64,000 nt of DNA from Tubiluchus corallicola. Its lineage: Eukaryota > Priapulida > Priapulimorpha > Priapulimorphida > Tubiluchidae. The position numbers and the translations under genes were made by a program. The notes beneath the pieces are model-generated. The model was not told the origin of the DNA. It saw only the letters and a list, made by a program, of their open reading frames with translations, and ran no database searches. The stretch is taken from the NCBI GenBank assembly GCA_030141605.1, contig JAQGDQ010000315.1, positions 141,001 through 205,000 on the forward strand. Reading direction: 5' to 3'. Shown here in pieces: positions 1 through 41,639 of this stretch. Numbering within the stretch: position 1 is the stretch's first letter; each line of letters starts with the position of its first letter.

Positions 1-554
1 AGCCGTTATACTTTGGCATCTGTTTTGAGCAAAGTACTACTTATTCTGCGTACAAAGTGATTATATAGGCGACAGGACTTTTGCAGGAGCAGACCAACCC
101 CCCCCCCCCCCCCCCACTCATCCTCGCTCTCTTATTCAAACTTGCTGACAATCTAAAATATGTTTTCGATTTGTGTTCATTATGAACATACGCAGGTTCT
201 TGAACACATCTTTTTAAGCAGTGTTCTTAGTGCAATTTAATTTAACGTATTACACTATATGACATTACTTCACAACTTTACATTACATTACTTCAGTTTA
301 CGACTTTGTCATAAATGTTGTTTTAGTTGTTATTGTAAGTGCATTGTAATTAGTTTATTATGTTCTCGTAAAAGATGTACTTAGGCAACGTAATTTTATT
401 GTTGCAAACTTACAGCTGTTTACATGCAGTACTAATATATGATATGATAATATAGATTTTAGGCCACAACAAGGACAACGGCGACAACACGACCAATAAA
501 AGCAACAGCAGCAGCGACGACAGCAACAACAACAACAATAGCAACAGCAGCAGC

Positions 555-588
<34 letters not shown>

Positions 589-613
589 GCAGCAGCAGCA
601 ACAACAACAACAA

Positions 614-674
<61 letters not shown>

Positions 675-698
675 AACAACAACAACAACAACAACAAT

Positions 699-729
<31 letters not shown>

Positions 730-1072
730 ACAATAATAATAGTAACAACAACAACAGCAGCAGCGACAGCAACAAAAACAGCAGCAGCAGCAACAGCAAC
801 GACGACAACAACAACAGTAACAAAGCAAAACAACAAGAACAGCAACAGCTGCAGCAGTAGCAGCGACGACGATGATGACAACAATGATACTCGTGTGTTA
901 TAGACTGCATCCTCCATTTCTAATGTATAGCATTGACAATTCACCTACAAACGTTGACTGCATGAGAAGCACTAGAGGTTCCGCAATCTTAGGTAAACTT
1001 CTGGTACAACAAAGACAACAAATTAAAAGGACTACTCATAAATACTCTTTATTAATATATTACTATTTTCAG
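1..1072. other. 5' flank or intron of the deacetylase-like gene
   Basis: No recognisable exon is visible here apart from the possibility noted for the AAC/AGC block. The stretch holds an 18-base C run at 98-115, AT-rich unique sequence, and the trinucleotide repeat block at 473-875. It ends in a polypyrimidine tract and AG just before the first visible deacetylase exon at 1073. Because that exon starts inside a codon, at least one coding exon must lie upstream, either here or beyond the window edge. Confidence 0.6.
473..875. repeat. AAC/AGC-type trinucleotide repeat block
   Basis: About 400 bases of imperfect AAC, AGC, AAT and GAC triplets. On the minus strand this gives long poly-Leu, poly-Val/Ala and poly-Cys frames that are artefacts of the repeat. 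On the plus strand the frame running from 456 to the TAG at 858-860 has no stop for 134 codons and would read as Asn/Ser/Asp-rich. It is preceded by a TTTTAG that could be a splice acceptor, but no convincing donor was found, so it is annotated as a repeat. Confidence 0.9.
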
Positions 1073-4040
1073 CGGATCCTTGCATAATGAGTGGAGTTGG
1101 CGCTAACTGCATGGAGACAGCTGGCTGCCGATGTGTAAGCACAGACATCCCCTTAGGCTTGAACGTGGATGACATTCCACAGATGGTCATGATGACTTGG
1201 GAAGGAGCATTAAGAGTACAAGATTATTTACACTTGTACAGGTAGAGTGGTAAATCCTTTTGGGGTAATTTCAGTTTTTGGATAAATTTTGGTTATTTTA
1301 TGAGTTACTGGTGCGCGTAATATCAAGTGTGTGCGTGCGTGTGAATTGCACGTGCGAGTTATGTGTGCGTGCGTTTGAATTGCACGTGCGAGTTATGTGT
1401 GCGTGTGTGTGAATTGCACGTGCGAGTTATGTGTGTACGAAACTTGTCACGACGGTCTCAAATCTGAGAAACTTGTAATTGTTGTTGTTGTTGTTTGAGA
1501 AGAACTGGATTGATGAACTTCATTTCAGAACAACAAACACTAGAATTTTGCGCTAAACACTACTTGCATATATTACAAAGGTAAATTATAAAGCATGACT
1601 ACACAGAAGTATAACGCATAAATAATTTTAAACTATCAGGCATATTGTGAGTTGGTGATTCGTTATCGACTGCTAGAGGTAGACTACACTTGCCCAGATA
1701 TGAGCAAGTATACGTATGTACAAATTGTAGTGAGAAAAACTTTTGTTTACAATAATTTCGGAGAGGTGGCGGCACCTTCCTTAAACATTAAACTGAGATT
1801 TCAAAACGGGGTTCCTTTGTTTAAATTCACAATGAATTTTGTTAAATCATAGGCAAATATGCATTTTTATTGCTCGCATTTTTTAACATTTAACTCGAGC
1901 AGAATGAATTTGAGTTCTCTGAAGCGTGCCTTTCGTTGAAGAGATTTTAACATTGTCAGCAGTTAAAATACATCCCACATTACGAAACTAGACATAAATT
2001 TTGTTCAAATTGATTTTTAAGAATAAAAGAATTTTTGGTTTGTTTCATTTTGCTTTGAAGCAGTCCATTCTCAGGATCACTTGGCAGAAGAAGCCATTTC
2101 ATATTGTGTATATTATGCAAATAATGCATTTTTACTTGACAAAATGAATAAAGACATCATGGGTGAACAATACATAATTTTAGCTAATATTTATGCAAAG
2201 TCATAAAATTGGTGTAGGCCTAACTTTAGCCGCAAATATTTTTTCAAATATAGTTGGTCTACATTGTACTTTCTAGTCTCCTGTAGTTACTAATGCTTAC
2301 TTAACTTTTCTTCCTTCGCCATACACAGACTATATCAAAAAATGAAAAAAATCTGTATATTAATTACATTTATAGTAGAATTCAGAATTTTATTATTGGC
2401 ATATACATTACATTACAATTACATACATACAACAAAACAACAACAAAATACAAAAATACAAAACATAACTATAACATTATAGCTATAGTAGCCAAAAACA
2501 GGTAACAAATAACAAATATATATAATTTTAGTATAGATACAGTTAGCATATCATGAGAAAATAATAAACAATATTATCAATATTTACGCGTTGGTACTAT
2601 TTATTCCCTTTTAAAACACTTAAAAATGTAATGGGCGACTATTTGGGTTATATCGCAATCGTTACCGGTACAATACATGTATTGTACAAATAGTTTGAAT
2701 ATATTTAATATAGTTTGAAAGTGTTTTCAATATTAATTGTATATGTGGGAGATTTGTTATTAATATGTGTAAAATGATTTAACAGACAAATTCTTAAGGA
2801 TCTTCAACCAAATCGGATGTTTGAGCCACGACTTAATGCAGATGGCGTCTGTCCAATAAGAAACACGTTTTTTGCTATCCATGAGTTTACCAGTTATCAG
2901 TTAATGCAGCATCTTTATGACCAAGGACATGAGATAGCTACACTGTCAATCAGGTAATTTAAAACTAGTAGAATATCATTTCTTGTTGAGAAATTACAGT
3001 AGTTTCAATTATGATGTGTTTGTTATCGTTGTTGACATCAACGAGGATGATGGTTTTTTTATTTATGTATGATTTTTCATTAATAATTAAGCTAATAATG
3101 AATATTTTTGCGTCTTCGAAATAAGAATGGGCAACTTACCAGTCGTCAATTTATCTCACAGCGCCCAACATTTTTCACTTTAATGTAAATTCCGTTTTTT
3201 TTCAGTCACCGTCTTCCTGCAGTATACTGGCGATGGGCGACAGCAGATGATTGGGAGTACGAAATAGATGACCATAGAGATATTATTGATTTGTTAACTG
3301 ACATCGATCCAGCCGAAATTCAAGGTATGAGGGCGCCATATTTACAGAACGGTGGAAACAATCAGTTTGACATGTTATCGACGACCAACTTTCTTTGGGA
3401 TAACTCGCTGCCGTCAACACTTAATGACCCTCCCATCTGGCCTTACACGCTAGATTACCATATCGATGACGATTGTGTCATTCCACCTTGTCCGACCGCA
3501 AGCTTTCCAGGAGTGTGGGAAATACCAATGGTGGATTACTTTAATGTAACTGGAACATTCTGCAATAGTGTGCACAACTGTGGACTACAGCAAACTGCAG
3601 CAGAGGTAACACAGTTTTTGTTGGACAACTTTAATCGTCATTATGAAAGCAACAAAGCACTGTTTCCTCTCCATCTCCGTCCGATGTACTTCTACGACAT
3701 ACCTTTCGCCATAAAAGGCATTCAAGATTTTCTTGATATCGTGACCGGTCCAGGTTTCGAGGATGTTTATTTTGTAACTGGTACGCAAGCTGTTGAGTGG
3801 ATGGAAAATCCTAAAACTGTCACTGAGATAACGTCTGGTGATATACCAGGACCTTCATGGGATTGTAGCGGATTTCCGATGAGCAATACGTGTGAAGATC
3901 CGAATATCTGCACTTACAATATAACGGAAGTTCTTGAGGTTTATCCGGGCCTGTTCAGATGGGTGGTTACCTGCAAGGATTGTCCGCCACATTATCCAAG
4001 AGTTCATGACCCAACAGGGATGAGTCCTGATAAAAAATAA
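1073..4040 (+). CDS. Chitin-deacetylase-like protein, catalytically degenerate, 5' partial
   Basis: Three exons: 1073-1241, 2786-2953 and 3206-4040. They join in frame through GT-AG introns and encode the last 389 residues. The order of motifs matches animal chitin deacetylases (NodB/polysaccharide deacetylase fold, carbohydrate esterase family 4). A Cys-rich lead-in (CRC, then DIP and IPQMVMMT) is followed by CPIRNTFF, GHEIA, a SHRLP segment, RAPYLQNGG and WEIPMVDY, then a Cys-rich C-terminus. Active family members remove acetyl groups from extracellular chitin using a metal held by Asp-His-His. Here the TFDDA motif reads TWEGA (residues 41-45 of the visible part), the first His of HSxxH is Leu (LSISH, 109-113), and the late catalytic His position reads YDIP (about 276). 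Loss of function is inferred; the protein may still bind chitin. The first exon starts in mid-codon, so upstream exons are missing from view. The frame is intact to the TAA, which argues against a simple pseudogene. Confidence 0.88.
1327..1430. repeat. 34-36 bp minisatellite, three copies
   Basis: Three head-to-tail copies of a GT-rich unit followed by GAATTGCACGTGCGAGTTAT. It lies in the first visible intron of the deacetylase-like gene (1242-2785). The rest of that intron and the next one (2954-3205) is AT-rich sequence in which I see nothing else. Confidence 0.9.
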
Positions 4041-5020
4041 AATATGCCGATGGTAGTCATTTCACACCGAGTTGTCGCTGTGTGACCAGGGTGCCATAGG
4101 TATTTTGTCACGTTGACGTCACATGGATGATATTTCACCACATGGGTTTCCATTGAGTCACAATCCAACTTCAAAATCGATGTTATCATGTGCTAGGCAG
4201 TGGTGCTAGGCATTCACAGCAACAACTCTGCCCTTATTAAATTCAATCAAAATATAGACCTACTTACCCAGGCAGCACACTATATTGTCACCATATGGTT
4301 AGAATCTTGACAAAATTACGTTCAGAAATTATTGTCACCGAGTTGTGCAGTATAGGATATTTTTGTCTAATACTGGTACATCATTAGACCTATATGGTCG
4401 TCCAATATTAGAGACACATAAGCACAAGTCCAACTTTCGATACGGTATTCGTATTGGCAAAAATATTGTGACAACATTGGTACAATATTGTCCTGCTGAC
4501 TTTGTAACCATAATATTTGTCCATGCTTATCAGTTTCTTTATTATATGAAATAATCATAAAGAAAAAATAATGAAAATAATAATAATGTAATAGCTTGTT
4601 TAATTTCCACAATTTACACGAGAAATTGTAAAGAGTGAAAAATTGTAAATACCGTAGATAAGTTCATTATTTCTATAATTCGCTCGTAGTCCTTTTAAGT
4701 ACATTTACTTAAACTTGAAGTTACACAAATTCATTACATCAATTTTCATTAAAAGCCAGTATCGGCTGTTGATCTAAATTGCCGTCTATTGCTTTACTAC
4801 GGTTCTGCAATTATTGCTAATCTTCTGACCACATACTGGCCTGTACGCATAAGGATTGTTCAATTTTGCGATGACTTTTAAAATCTGATAAGCTTAGCGC
4901 TTTTTACAGTTTATATAATTTTATGATTTTAAGAATGATTATAATTTTATAATGACTGTATATGTAATTGTAAATTCTAACTTTTTAATTATAAACGGCA
5001 TCGAAACCTACAAATAATGA

Positions 5021-5161
<141 letters not shown>

Positions 5162-5580
5162 TCTGACTGTTTAACGTGCAGTTATGAAATTATAGAATCC
5201 ATATGATAAACAAACAACCTACAAAAGGTATTGTACTTTTAACTTTTTTTCGTAATTTCTTAAGGTGTATTGTTATCATGTGCAGCAATTGTTTATGTAT
5301 TGTGTTTTAACGTAATTATATTGCCAACCATGTATGACAATTGTAACTAAAAGTCGGGCACTAAACATTTATTAATTGTATTTATTGATTTATTCATTTG
5401 TACAGGAAAAACGACATTAAACCTGGTTTAGTAAAATACAATTAAAATTCAAAATCTGAGTTAGCAATGATTGTATTAAAATTCTTAGAATGGAATAAAA
5501 CTTTCAACCTATTTAGACTAGCCTTAGCGTGTTTAGATCGATATTCATATCGCTTCGTAGCTCGTCAGAGCAAATGTCCG

Positions 5581-5914
<334 letters not shown>

Positions 5915-5933
5915 ATACATAGAGAGATAGATA

Positions 5934-6028
5934 GTAGGTCGCACAATCAAGCTCCAATTCCACAACATCAACTCAAACTTACATATATATATATATATAC
6001 ATACACATGTAGATTGTGCGACCTACTG
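5934..6028. repeat. Short perfect inverted repeat
   Basis: AGTAGGTCGCACAATC near 5935 is repeated as its exact reverse complement near 6011, with an AT-rich spacer of about 60 bases. The pair sits right beside the compound microsatellite, a common arrangement for microsatellite-carrying mobile elements. Confidence 0.85.
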
Positions 6029-6675
6029 GAAATAATTTTCGGGTCGTTAACCGTAAGACATTTGCACATAACTCGAAGTGAAAGTGTTAAAGTTTAAACT
6101 TATATACATAACTATTTTCTTTCACACCACGTCAGTAGGATCAGCGTCAAGCATAACGGCAATCATTCTCGTTGACTGCCCAATCAGTGCGCATGATTTT
6201 TTTCACACCCCTGCAGAGCTTACTTAACTGCAGTTCTTTCAGTACATTTAGCTGCAACTGTTATCAAAAATGCTCATCTTTTCATTAGTTAGCTGGAGAA
6301 AGATTGGCCTGGTTCTAGATTTTATTATTGTCGATTGAAATTGCAATTTAGTGAAAATATATAGAGTAGTTTTATATATTATAGGAAGTGATTAACACTG
6401 AAAGAGAACATAATATGTTATTATAGACAAAATGTGTCTTGTGTAATGAACTAAAGTAAGACAGCCAGATTAATTCATTCTGGACTAACATCCGTTCAAC
6501 TGAAAGTTCGGTACCTGAATTAGAACAATTGGTAGGTAAAATCTTTGCCTGATTATGATGACCTCGTACCCAATGCTTCCTGTGCGATGGCTTCTGTATT
6601 GCTAAAAAATTTGAGACAGTGAACAGCCTTAACTGTATATCAGCCTGCTATGTGGCAGTCACGGCCGTACAGTTA

Positions 6676-6807
6676 GGATTTGTGAAGTAGTAAGCATTTA
6701 GCAATATTAGCAGAGTTTAGCGTCATTAGCATGATTATTATGGATTTGTGAAATAGTAAGCATTTAGCAATATTAGCAGAGTTTAGCGTCATTAGCATGA
6801 TTATTGT
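6676..6807. repeat. 66-bp tandem duplication
   Basis: Two nearly identical 66-bp copies in direct orientation, each beginning GGATTTGTGAA and ending in ATGATTATT. It lies about 430 bp upstream of the CCT3 start codon. Confidence 0.93.
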
Positions 6808-7238
6808 GGCTGAGCATTTCCTACCGGAAAGTAATTTTGATACAAGACGAATTTGCGACTTTCGAACTCCATAGCAAATTTCAGTATTTTCGAATCTGAA
6901 TTGAACTTGAACTTGGTTTTAAAGATTTAAAGGTTTTAAAGAATGGTCTAACAAATAAATATAACGTTTGATTTGGAGCAGACAGCTTTGCTAAAGGCAG
7001 AAAAAGAGCAAACAAATTTCGATATTGAATGGGTAAAATATTAATTTGCCTAACTTCACTTGATTTGATATAGAAAATAAAACACACCCGAAATGAAACG
7101 AAACGCGCCTGCAGCATCAGCTTCTTGCAGGAACTAGCGCAGAAGTCGCACGAGGCGCTTTGTATCGTACACGAAAAAATTTGATTATAGATAATCTAAT
7201 ACTTATTTTTACCGCTAAAGTTCTTGATTTTGTCTAAA

Positions 7239-8876
7239 ATGCACACTCCAATTATTGTACTAAATGAGAATGTGAAAAGGGAAAGTGGACGGAAGGTTCA
7301 ACTTGGAAACATTCATGCTGCAAAGACAATCGCCGATGTGATTCGAACATGCTTGGGGCCAAGAGCTATGTTGAAGATGTTGATGGACCCTATGGGTGGG
7401 ATTGTTATGACTAATGACGGTAATGCTATTCTTAGAGAAATTCAAGTTCAGCATCCAGCTGCCAAATCCATGATTGAGATTAGCAGAACACAAGATGAAG
7501 AAGTAGGTGATGGCACCACGTCTGTCATTATTTTGGCTGGAGAAATGTTATCTGTGGCAGAACAATTTCTAGAAGAGCAGATGCATCCAACTGTTATCAT
7601 TCAAGCATACAGACAAGCATTAGAAGACTTACTTGCCTTGCTTAAGGAAAAGTTCAGCAAAGATGTTGATATCAACGACAAAGATGAGATGATGAAGATT
7701 GTGAAAAGTTGCATTGGTACCAAGTTCATTGCAAAATGGTCAGATCTTGCCTGTAATATTGCTTATGAGGCGGTAAAAACTGTATCACTGGAAAGTTCTG
7801 GACGACGAGAAATTGACATAAAAAGATATGCAAAAGTTGAAAAAGTCCCTGGGGGCACCATAGAAGAATCGAAAGTGCTCAATGGTGTAATGATTAATAA
7901 GGATATTACACACCCCAAGATGAAAAGACGAATAGAAAATCCCAGGATTCTGCTCCTAGACTGCCCGCTAGAATACAAGAAAGGTGAAAGCCAAACAAAC
8001 ATAGAGGTGATGAAAGAGGAGGATTTTTCCCGGATCTTAGAATTAGAAGAAGAGCACATTCAGAAGCAGTGTGAAAGCATTATTCAGCTTAAACCTGATC
8101 TTGTTATTACTGAAAAAGGAGTGTCTGATTTGGCGCAACATTTCCTGGTCAAAGCAGGCATTACAGCTATTCGTAGAGTCCGCAAGACGGACATGAATCG
8201 AATAGCACGCGCGTGTGGGGCAAATATTGCTAGTCGTACCGAAGAAGCAAAAGAAGACGATTTAGGAATAGGAGCAGGGCTGTTTTATATTGAGAAAATC
8301 GGTGATGAGTATTTTACTTTTATAACAGAATGTAAAGATCCAAAAGCTTGCACGATCCTACTAAGAGGAGCAAGCAAAGATATCCTTAACGAAGTAGAAA
8401 GAAATCTGCACGATGCACTTCATGTTGCTCGCAATGTAATGGTTGAGCCGAAGCTGGTTCCAGGTGGCGGTGCCGTAGAAATGGCCCTCGCAAATGAGCT
8501 GAATGAGAAGGCTAAAGCTATCACTGGAATCCAACAATGGCCATACAGAGCTGTCTCAAAGGCTCTTGAGATAATACCAAGGACGCTGATACAAAACTGC
8601 GGAGGCAATATCATTAGGACCCTCACAGCTCTTCGAGCCAAGCATGCTGGAGGTAGCAACTGGACCTGGGGTATAAATGGTGATGCGGGGTCAATAGCAG
8701 ATATGAATGAGTATGGAGTATGGGAGCCTATGTCTGTGAAAGCCCAGACACTGAAAACTGCCATTGAAACTGCAATCTTACTCCTCCGTATTGACGATAT
8801 CGTATCCGGGCAAAAGAAGAAAAAGGATGATCAACCGCAGGTGTCACAACCCACTGAAGAAAGCAAAGATGATTAA
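7239..8876 (+). CDS. CCT3: T-complex protein 1 subunit gamma (CCT3), intronless
   Basis: A single uninterrupted frame of 545 residues, the same length as human CCT3 as I recall it. It encodes the gamma subunit of the eight-subunit cytosolic TRiC/CCT chaperonin, which folds actin, tubulin and many WD-repeat proteins using ATP. The N-terminal part has the equatorial-domain signatures RTCLGPRAMLKML, DPMGGIVMTNDGNAIL and the nucleotide-binding GDGTTSV (about residue 92). The central part carries the apical domain. LVPGGGAVEMAL and the NGDAGSIADM segment return to the equatorial domain, and the protein ends in a charged KKKKDD tail. The ATG at 7239 is chosen because the protein then starts at the family's usual position; the frame also runs five codons upstream without an ATG. 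Vertebrate CCT3 has many introns, so a single-exon copy here suggests intron loss or a functional retrocopy. No poly(A) scar is visible after the stop. It faces the 3' end of KIF11. Confidence 0.97.
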   Translation: MHTPIIVLNENVKRESGRKVQLGNIHAAKTIADVIRTCLGPRAMLKMLMDPMGGIVMTNDGNAILREIQVQHPAAKSMIEISRTQDEEVGDGTTSVIILAGEMLSVAEQFLEEQMHPTVIIQAYRQALEDLLALLKEKFSKDVDINDKDEMMKIVKSCIGTKFIAKWSDLACNIAYEAVKTVSLESSGRREIDIKRYAKVEKVPGGTIEESKVLNGVMINKDITHPKMKRRIENPRILLLDCPLEYKKGESQTNIEVMKEEDFSRILELEEEHIQKQCESIIQLKPDLVITEKGVSDLAQHFLVKAGITAIRRVRKTDMNRIARACGANIASRTEEAKEDDLGIGAGLFYIEKIGDEYFTFITECKDPKACTILLRGASKDILNEVERNLHDALHVARNVMVEPKLVPGGGAVEMALANELNEKAKAITGIQQWPYRAVSKALEIIPRTLIQNCGGNIIRTLTALRAKHAGGSNWTWGINGDAGSIADMNEYGVWEPMSVKAQTLKTAIETAILLLRIDDIVSGQKKKKDDQPQVSQPTEESKDD

Positions 8877-11703
8877 TCATCAAGCATTTTTTATTTTGTC
8901 ATCCTTTTTTCAAGTTTATCACTGATTGTTGTGCACTAATATACACTTGCATTCTGTAAATGCTTTTGCAATTATGCGTTATAAACGTTTCTATTTCAAC
9001 GGACTTCAGTTAATGTCAGTGAGCTCGATTTAGCATTTGCAGTCAGTGCTATTAGAAGACAAAGTTTATTTTACAGTGTTAACGCATGCTGCACGGCAGA
9101 ACCATTGGTACAATACTTGCAATGTCAATTGACTTGTCAAGATAACATCGGGTCGATTGTTTGGAAATGAATTGCGTACTGAAACATTTTGACTCACTCC
9201 TTGCAGAATTTCGTTGTTCTTTCGTGCAATATAATTTCCAATTTAAATGGATTATAATATTTTCTGTGATTGTTCGATTGCTTGTGTTACCTAATTTTCA
9301 TTTCTCGCCTTAGAATTCAGTGACTTTGGTTTCTTGGCAGGTCCGTGTAATGTACTTCATGTCATTGTGCATGAAATCAGGAGTCTTGTAATTATGTACT
9401 GGCAGTAGCGACTAAAGGTTTTAGGTACTTTCGGAAAGCTCTTTTCCACTTAAATGTTTCTGCATGAAAAAAGTCTTCATTCAATCTTATTTCCAACACT
9501 CCGTAATAGCTAGAAAATTCGCACTGATCACCCGGTGATCTAAAGTTTCTATTCCTGCGACGGACAATGGCTCGACAAAAATGCCCGGAATCATTCCAGT
9601 AATTAAAGAAAGTAGGCTTAGTACATACACGGTGCAGAACGATATTTAGTTTCAACTATATTTCACGAATGAATTCTCGCATCGTATTCAAGTGCATAAA
9701 GTTGCCATGGTAACATTTAGTTAGCCAGTCTGTCACATAAATAATTGAATTTTTAATAATTTGTTGAATAATGACAAATAAAATACAGAAAATAAATTCA
9801 CATGCAAAACAAGCATGTACTGCACACATGTACATGTAATTACAGTACAATATTTATAAATTAATGTACAGTCGTTTGCTCTGGGTTTTAGTTACACCAC
9901 CTCCAAAAAAGTAAGCAGCATCGTCTTGAACTGGCAATGTCACATAAATTTAATATATTAATGTGAACCATCAAATTATGTGAGAGTTGTTCCTTTCCAA
10001 AACATTAAATTCATTAATGTGATAATGTGTTTAACACTAAATAAATGAAAGATGTAAAACAAATTAAATACAAATTAATTGGCAAAATAAGGTAGAAGAC
10101 CAGTGTTGTGAAAACAAGTAATAAAGATTTTAACTTGAGTTTTCAAAAGGATCATAACTTCTTTTAGCAATAATTTTGGGTTGAATCTTGCAAGTAAACT
10201 CATGAAATATAGCAAAACTTGGTAGAGTGCAGCTTAAAATAGAATGAGCTATTATACGGTCAGAATATCAGAGAGTTCCCAAAAACTTTTAGATATTTGT
10301 TAGTTTTTCTACCATTTTGCTTGAAATCAAACGTAGAGTAAAAAAAATAAGAGAATGTTGCTATAACTTGCCATGATAAACTTGTAGGAATAACAATTCC
10401 TTTCTTAAATAAATGTAACTTGCATAATTTTCATGCATTATTTCTGCGTATTTTGTATCCATTTAATGTAGAGAAAATTGCTTGAACGAAAATCAAATTT
10501 GCTGTTTTATAGCAATGTCAGTTTGGTTTTATTTCTTGGCAGACTGTCTGTGTAACTGTACAAAGATAATGTAACAGATTTACAATACTATATAATATAT
10601 ATTACAGTACCACTATACAGTATAGCAAACATGGTTTATTGCATACGTATCAGTGATATGAAATCACAAAAAGAACGAACTTTCAACATTCATTGAACTA
10701 CATAGTATAATAGCTTCGAATACAGAATACTCTATTGTGTATTGCAGACTTTTTATTGGGTCCCATTGCGTGCATTACTATATACCTAAAAGTTTTTATC
10801 GTGTACTTCACATTTGTCAGCTGTTCCCAAATTTAATGTGTCATCCCTGGTGGGAACAAAACAGTTGTTGGATATGCGGCATACCTGCGTTGTTAACATG
10901 TCGTATCGAAAGGTGATTTTCTCTACCACCTGTATAAAAATAATGAATCACTCAGTGGGTTGGCACCCAGCTGTTTTAAGCGCTGACTGGACACTCCTGA
11001 GATGTTCTATACTGTTGCTACTTGGTTGCAAAAACTTATACAAGAGATAACAGAAATTTTGTGCAAACAAAATTGACTGACCGACTTCTGAATCTCATTC
11101 AAAATACTCAACATTTCACATAAATTTACAATTGAATGTGTACACACAATTTAATATGAAACGTTCAGTAATTTTTAGTTTACTAAAGTTACATAATGAC
11201 TATACTGCGAAGTAGTTGATACTTGATAGCATGTTCTGAAAGTACTTTACATTCTTTATGAAGCCACATATTGTACATTATTCATACGCTGATTATTAGT
11301 ACGTGCTTATCTATCTAGTAATCATATACATATGATAAAATGCTGAACATTAGATAAGATTTAGTTAACTTAGTTGGTCACATTTAGTAATTCTGTACGT
11401 GCTAAAAAACGATAAGCAAATAACGACGTAACATTTTCGACAAGGGTAAGGTACAACAGTTCAAAACAGAATGCATAATTATGGGAAGTTCAGTATAAAA
11501 AAACTAAAAACAAGAAACACTATGGTACAAATAGTAAAGCATACAAGTATCCTGTTTGCTGTGGCAACAGCAGGTCCAACACGCGATACGTTTTGTTAAA
11601 ATCCCATTCAAATATTTGTGACATATTCACTCAAATTGAACGAATAAGTAATGTGGACCTTTGCTGTCACCACACATGAGTATACACCGGGTATCACACC
11701 AAC
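8877..11703. other. Intergenic region between convergent CCT3 and KIF11
   Basis: AT-rich sequence that should hold the two 3' UTRs. An AATAAA on the plus strand lies at about 9776, and TTTATT strings (AATAAA on the minus strand) occur near 10624 and 10750. The short open frames here (for example 9392-9655 minus and 10814-11050 plus) lack any recognisable similarity or codon signal, and I call no gene. Confidence 0.55.

Positions 11704-41639
<29,936 letters not shown>

Noticed and set aside
358-944. Minus-strand open frames of 156-166 residues (poly-Cys, poly-Leu, poly-Val/Ala)
   Set aside because: They are three readings of the same triplet repeat and have no non-repetitive domain.
872-1087. 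71-residue plus-strand frame overlapping the first deacetylase exon
   Set aside because: It reads the exon in the wrong frame; the deacetylase frame has the family motifs.
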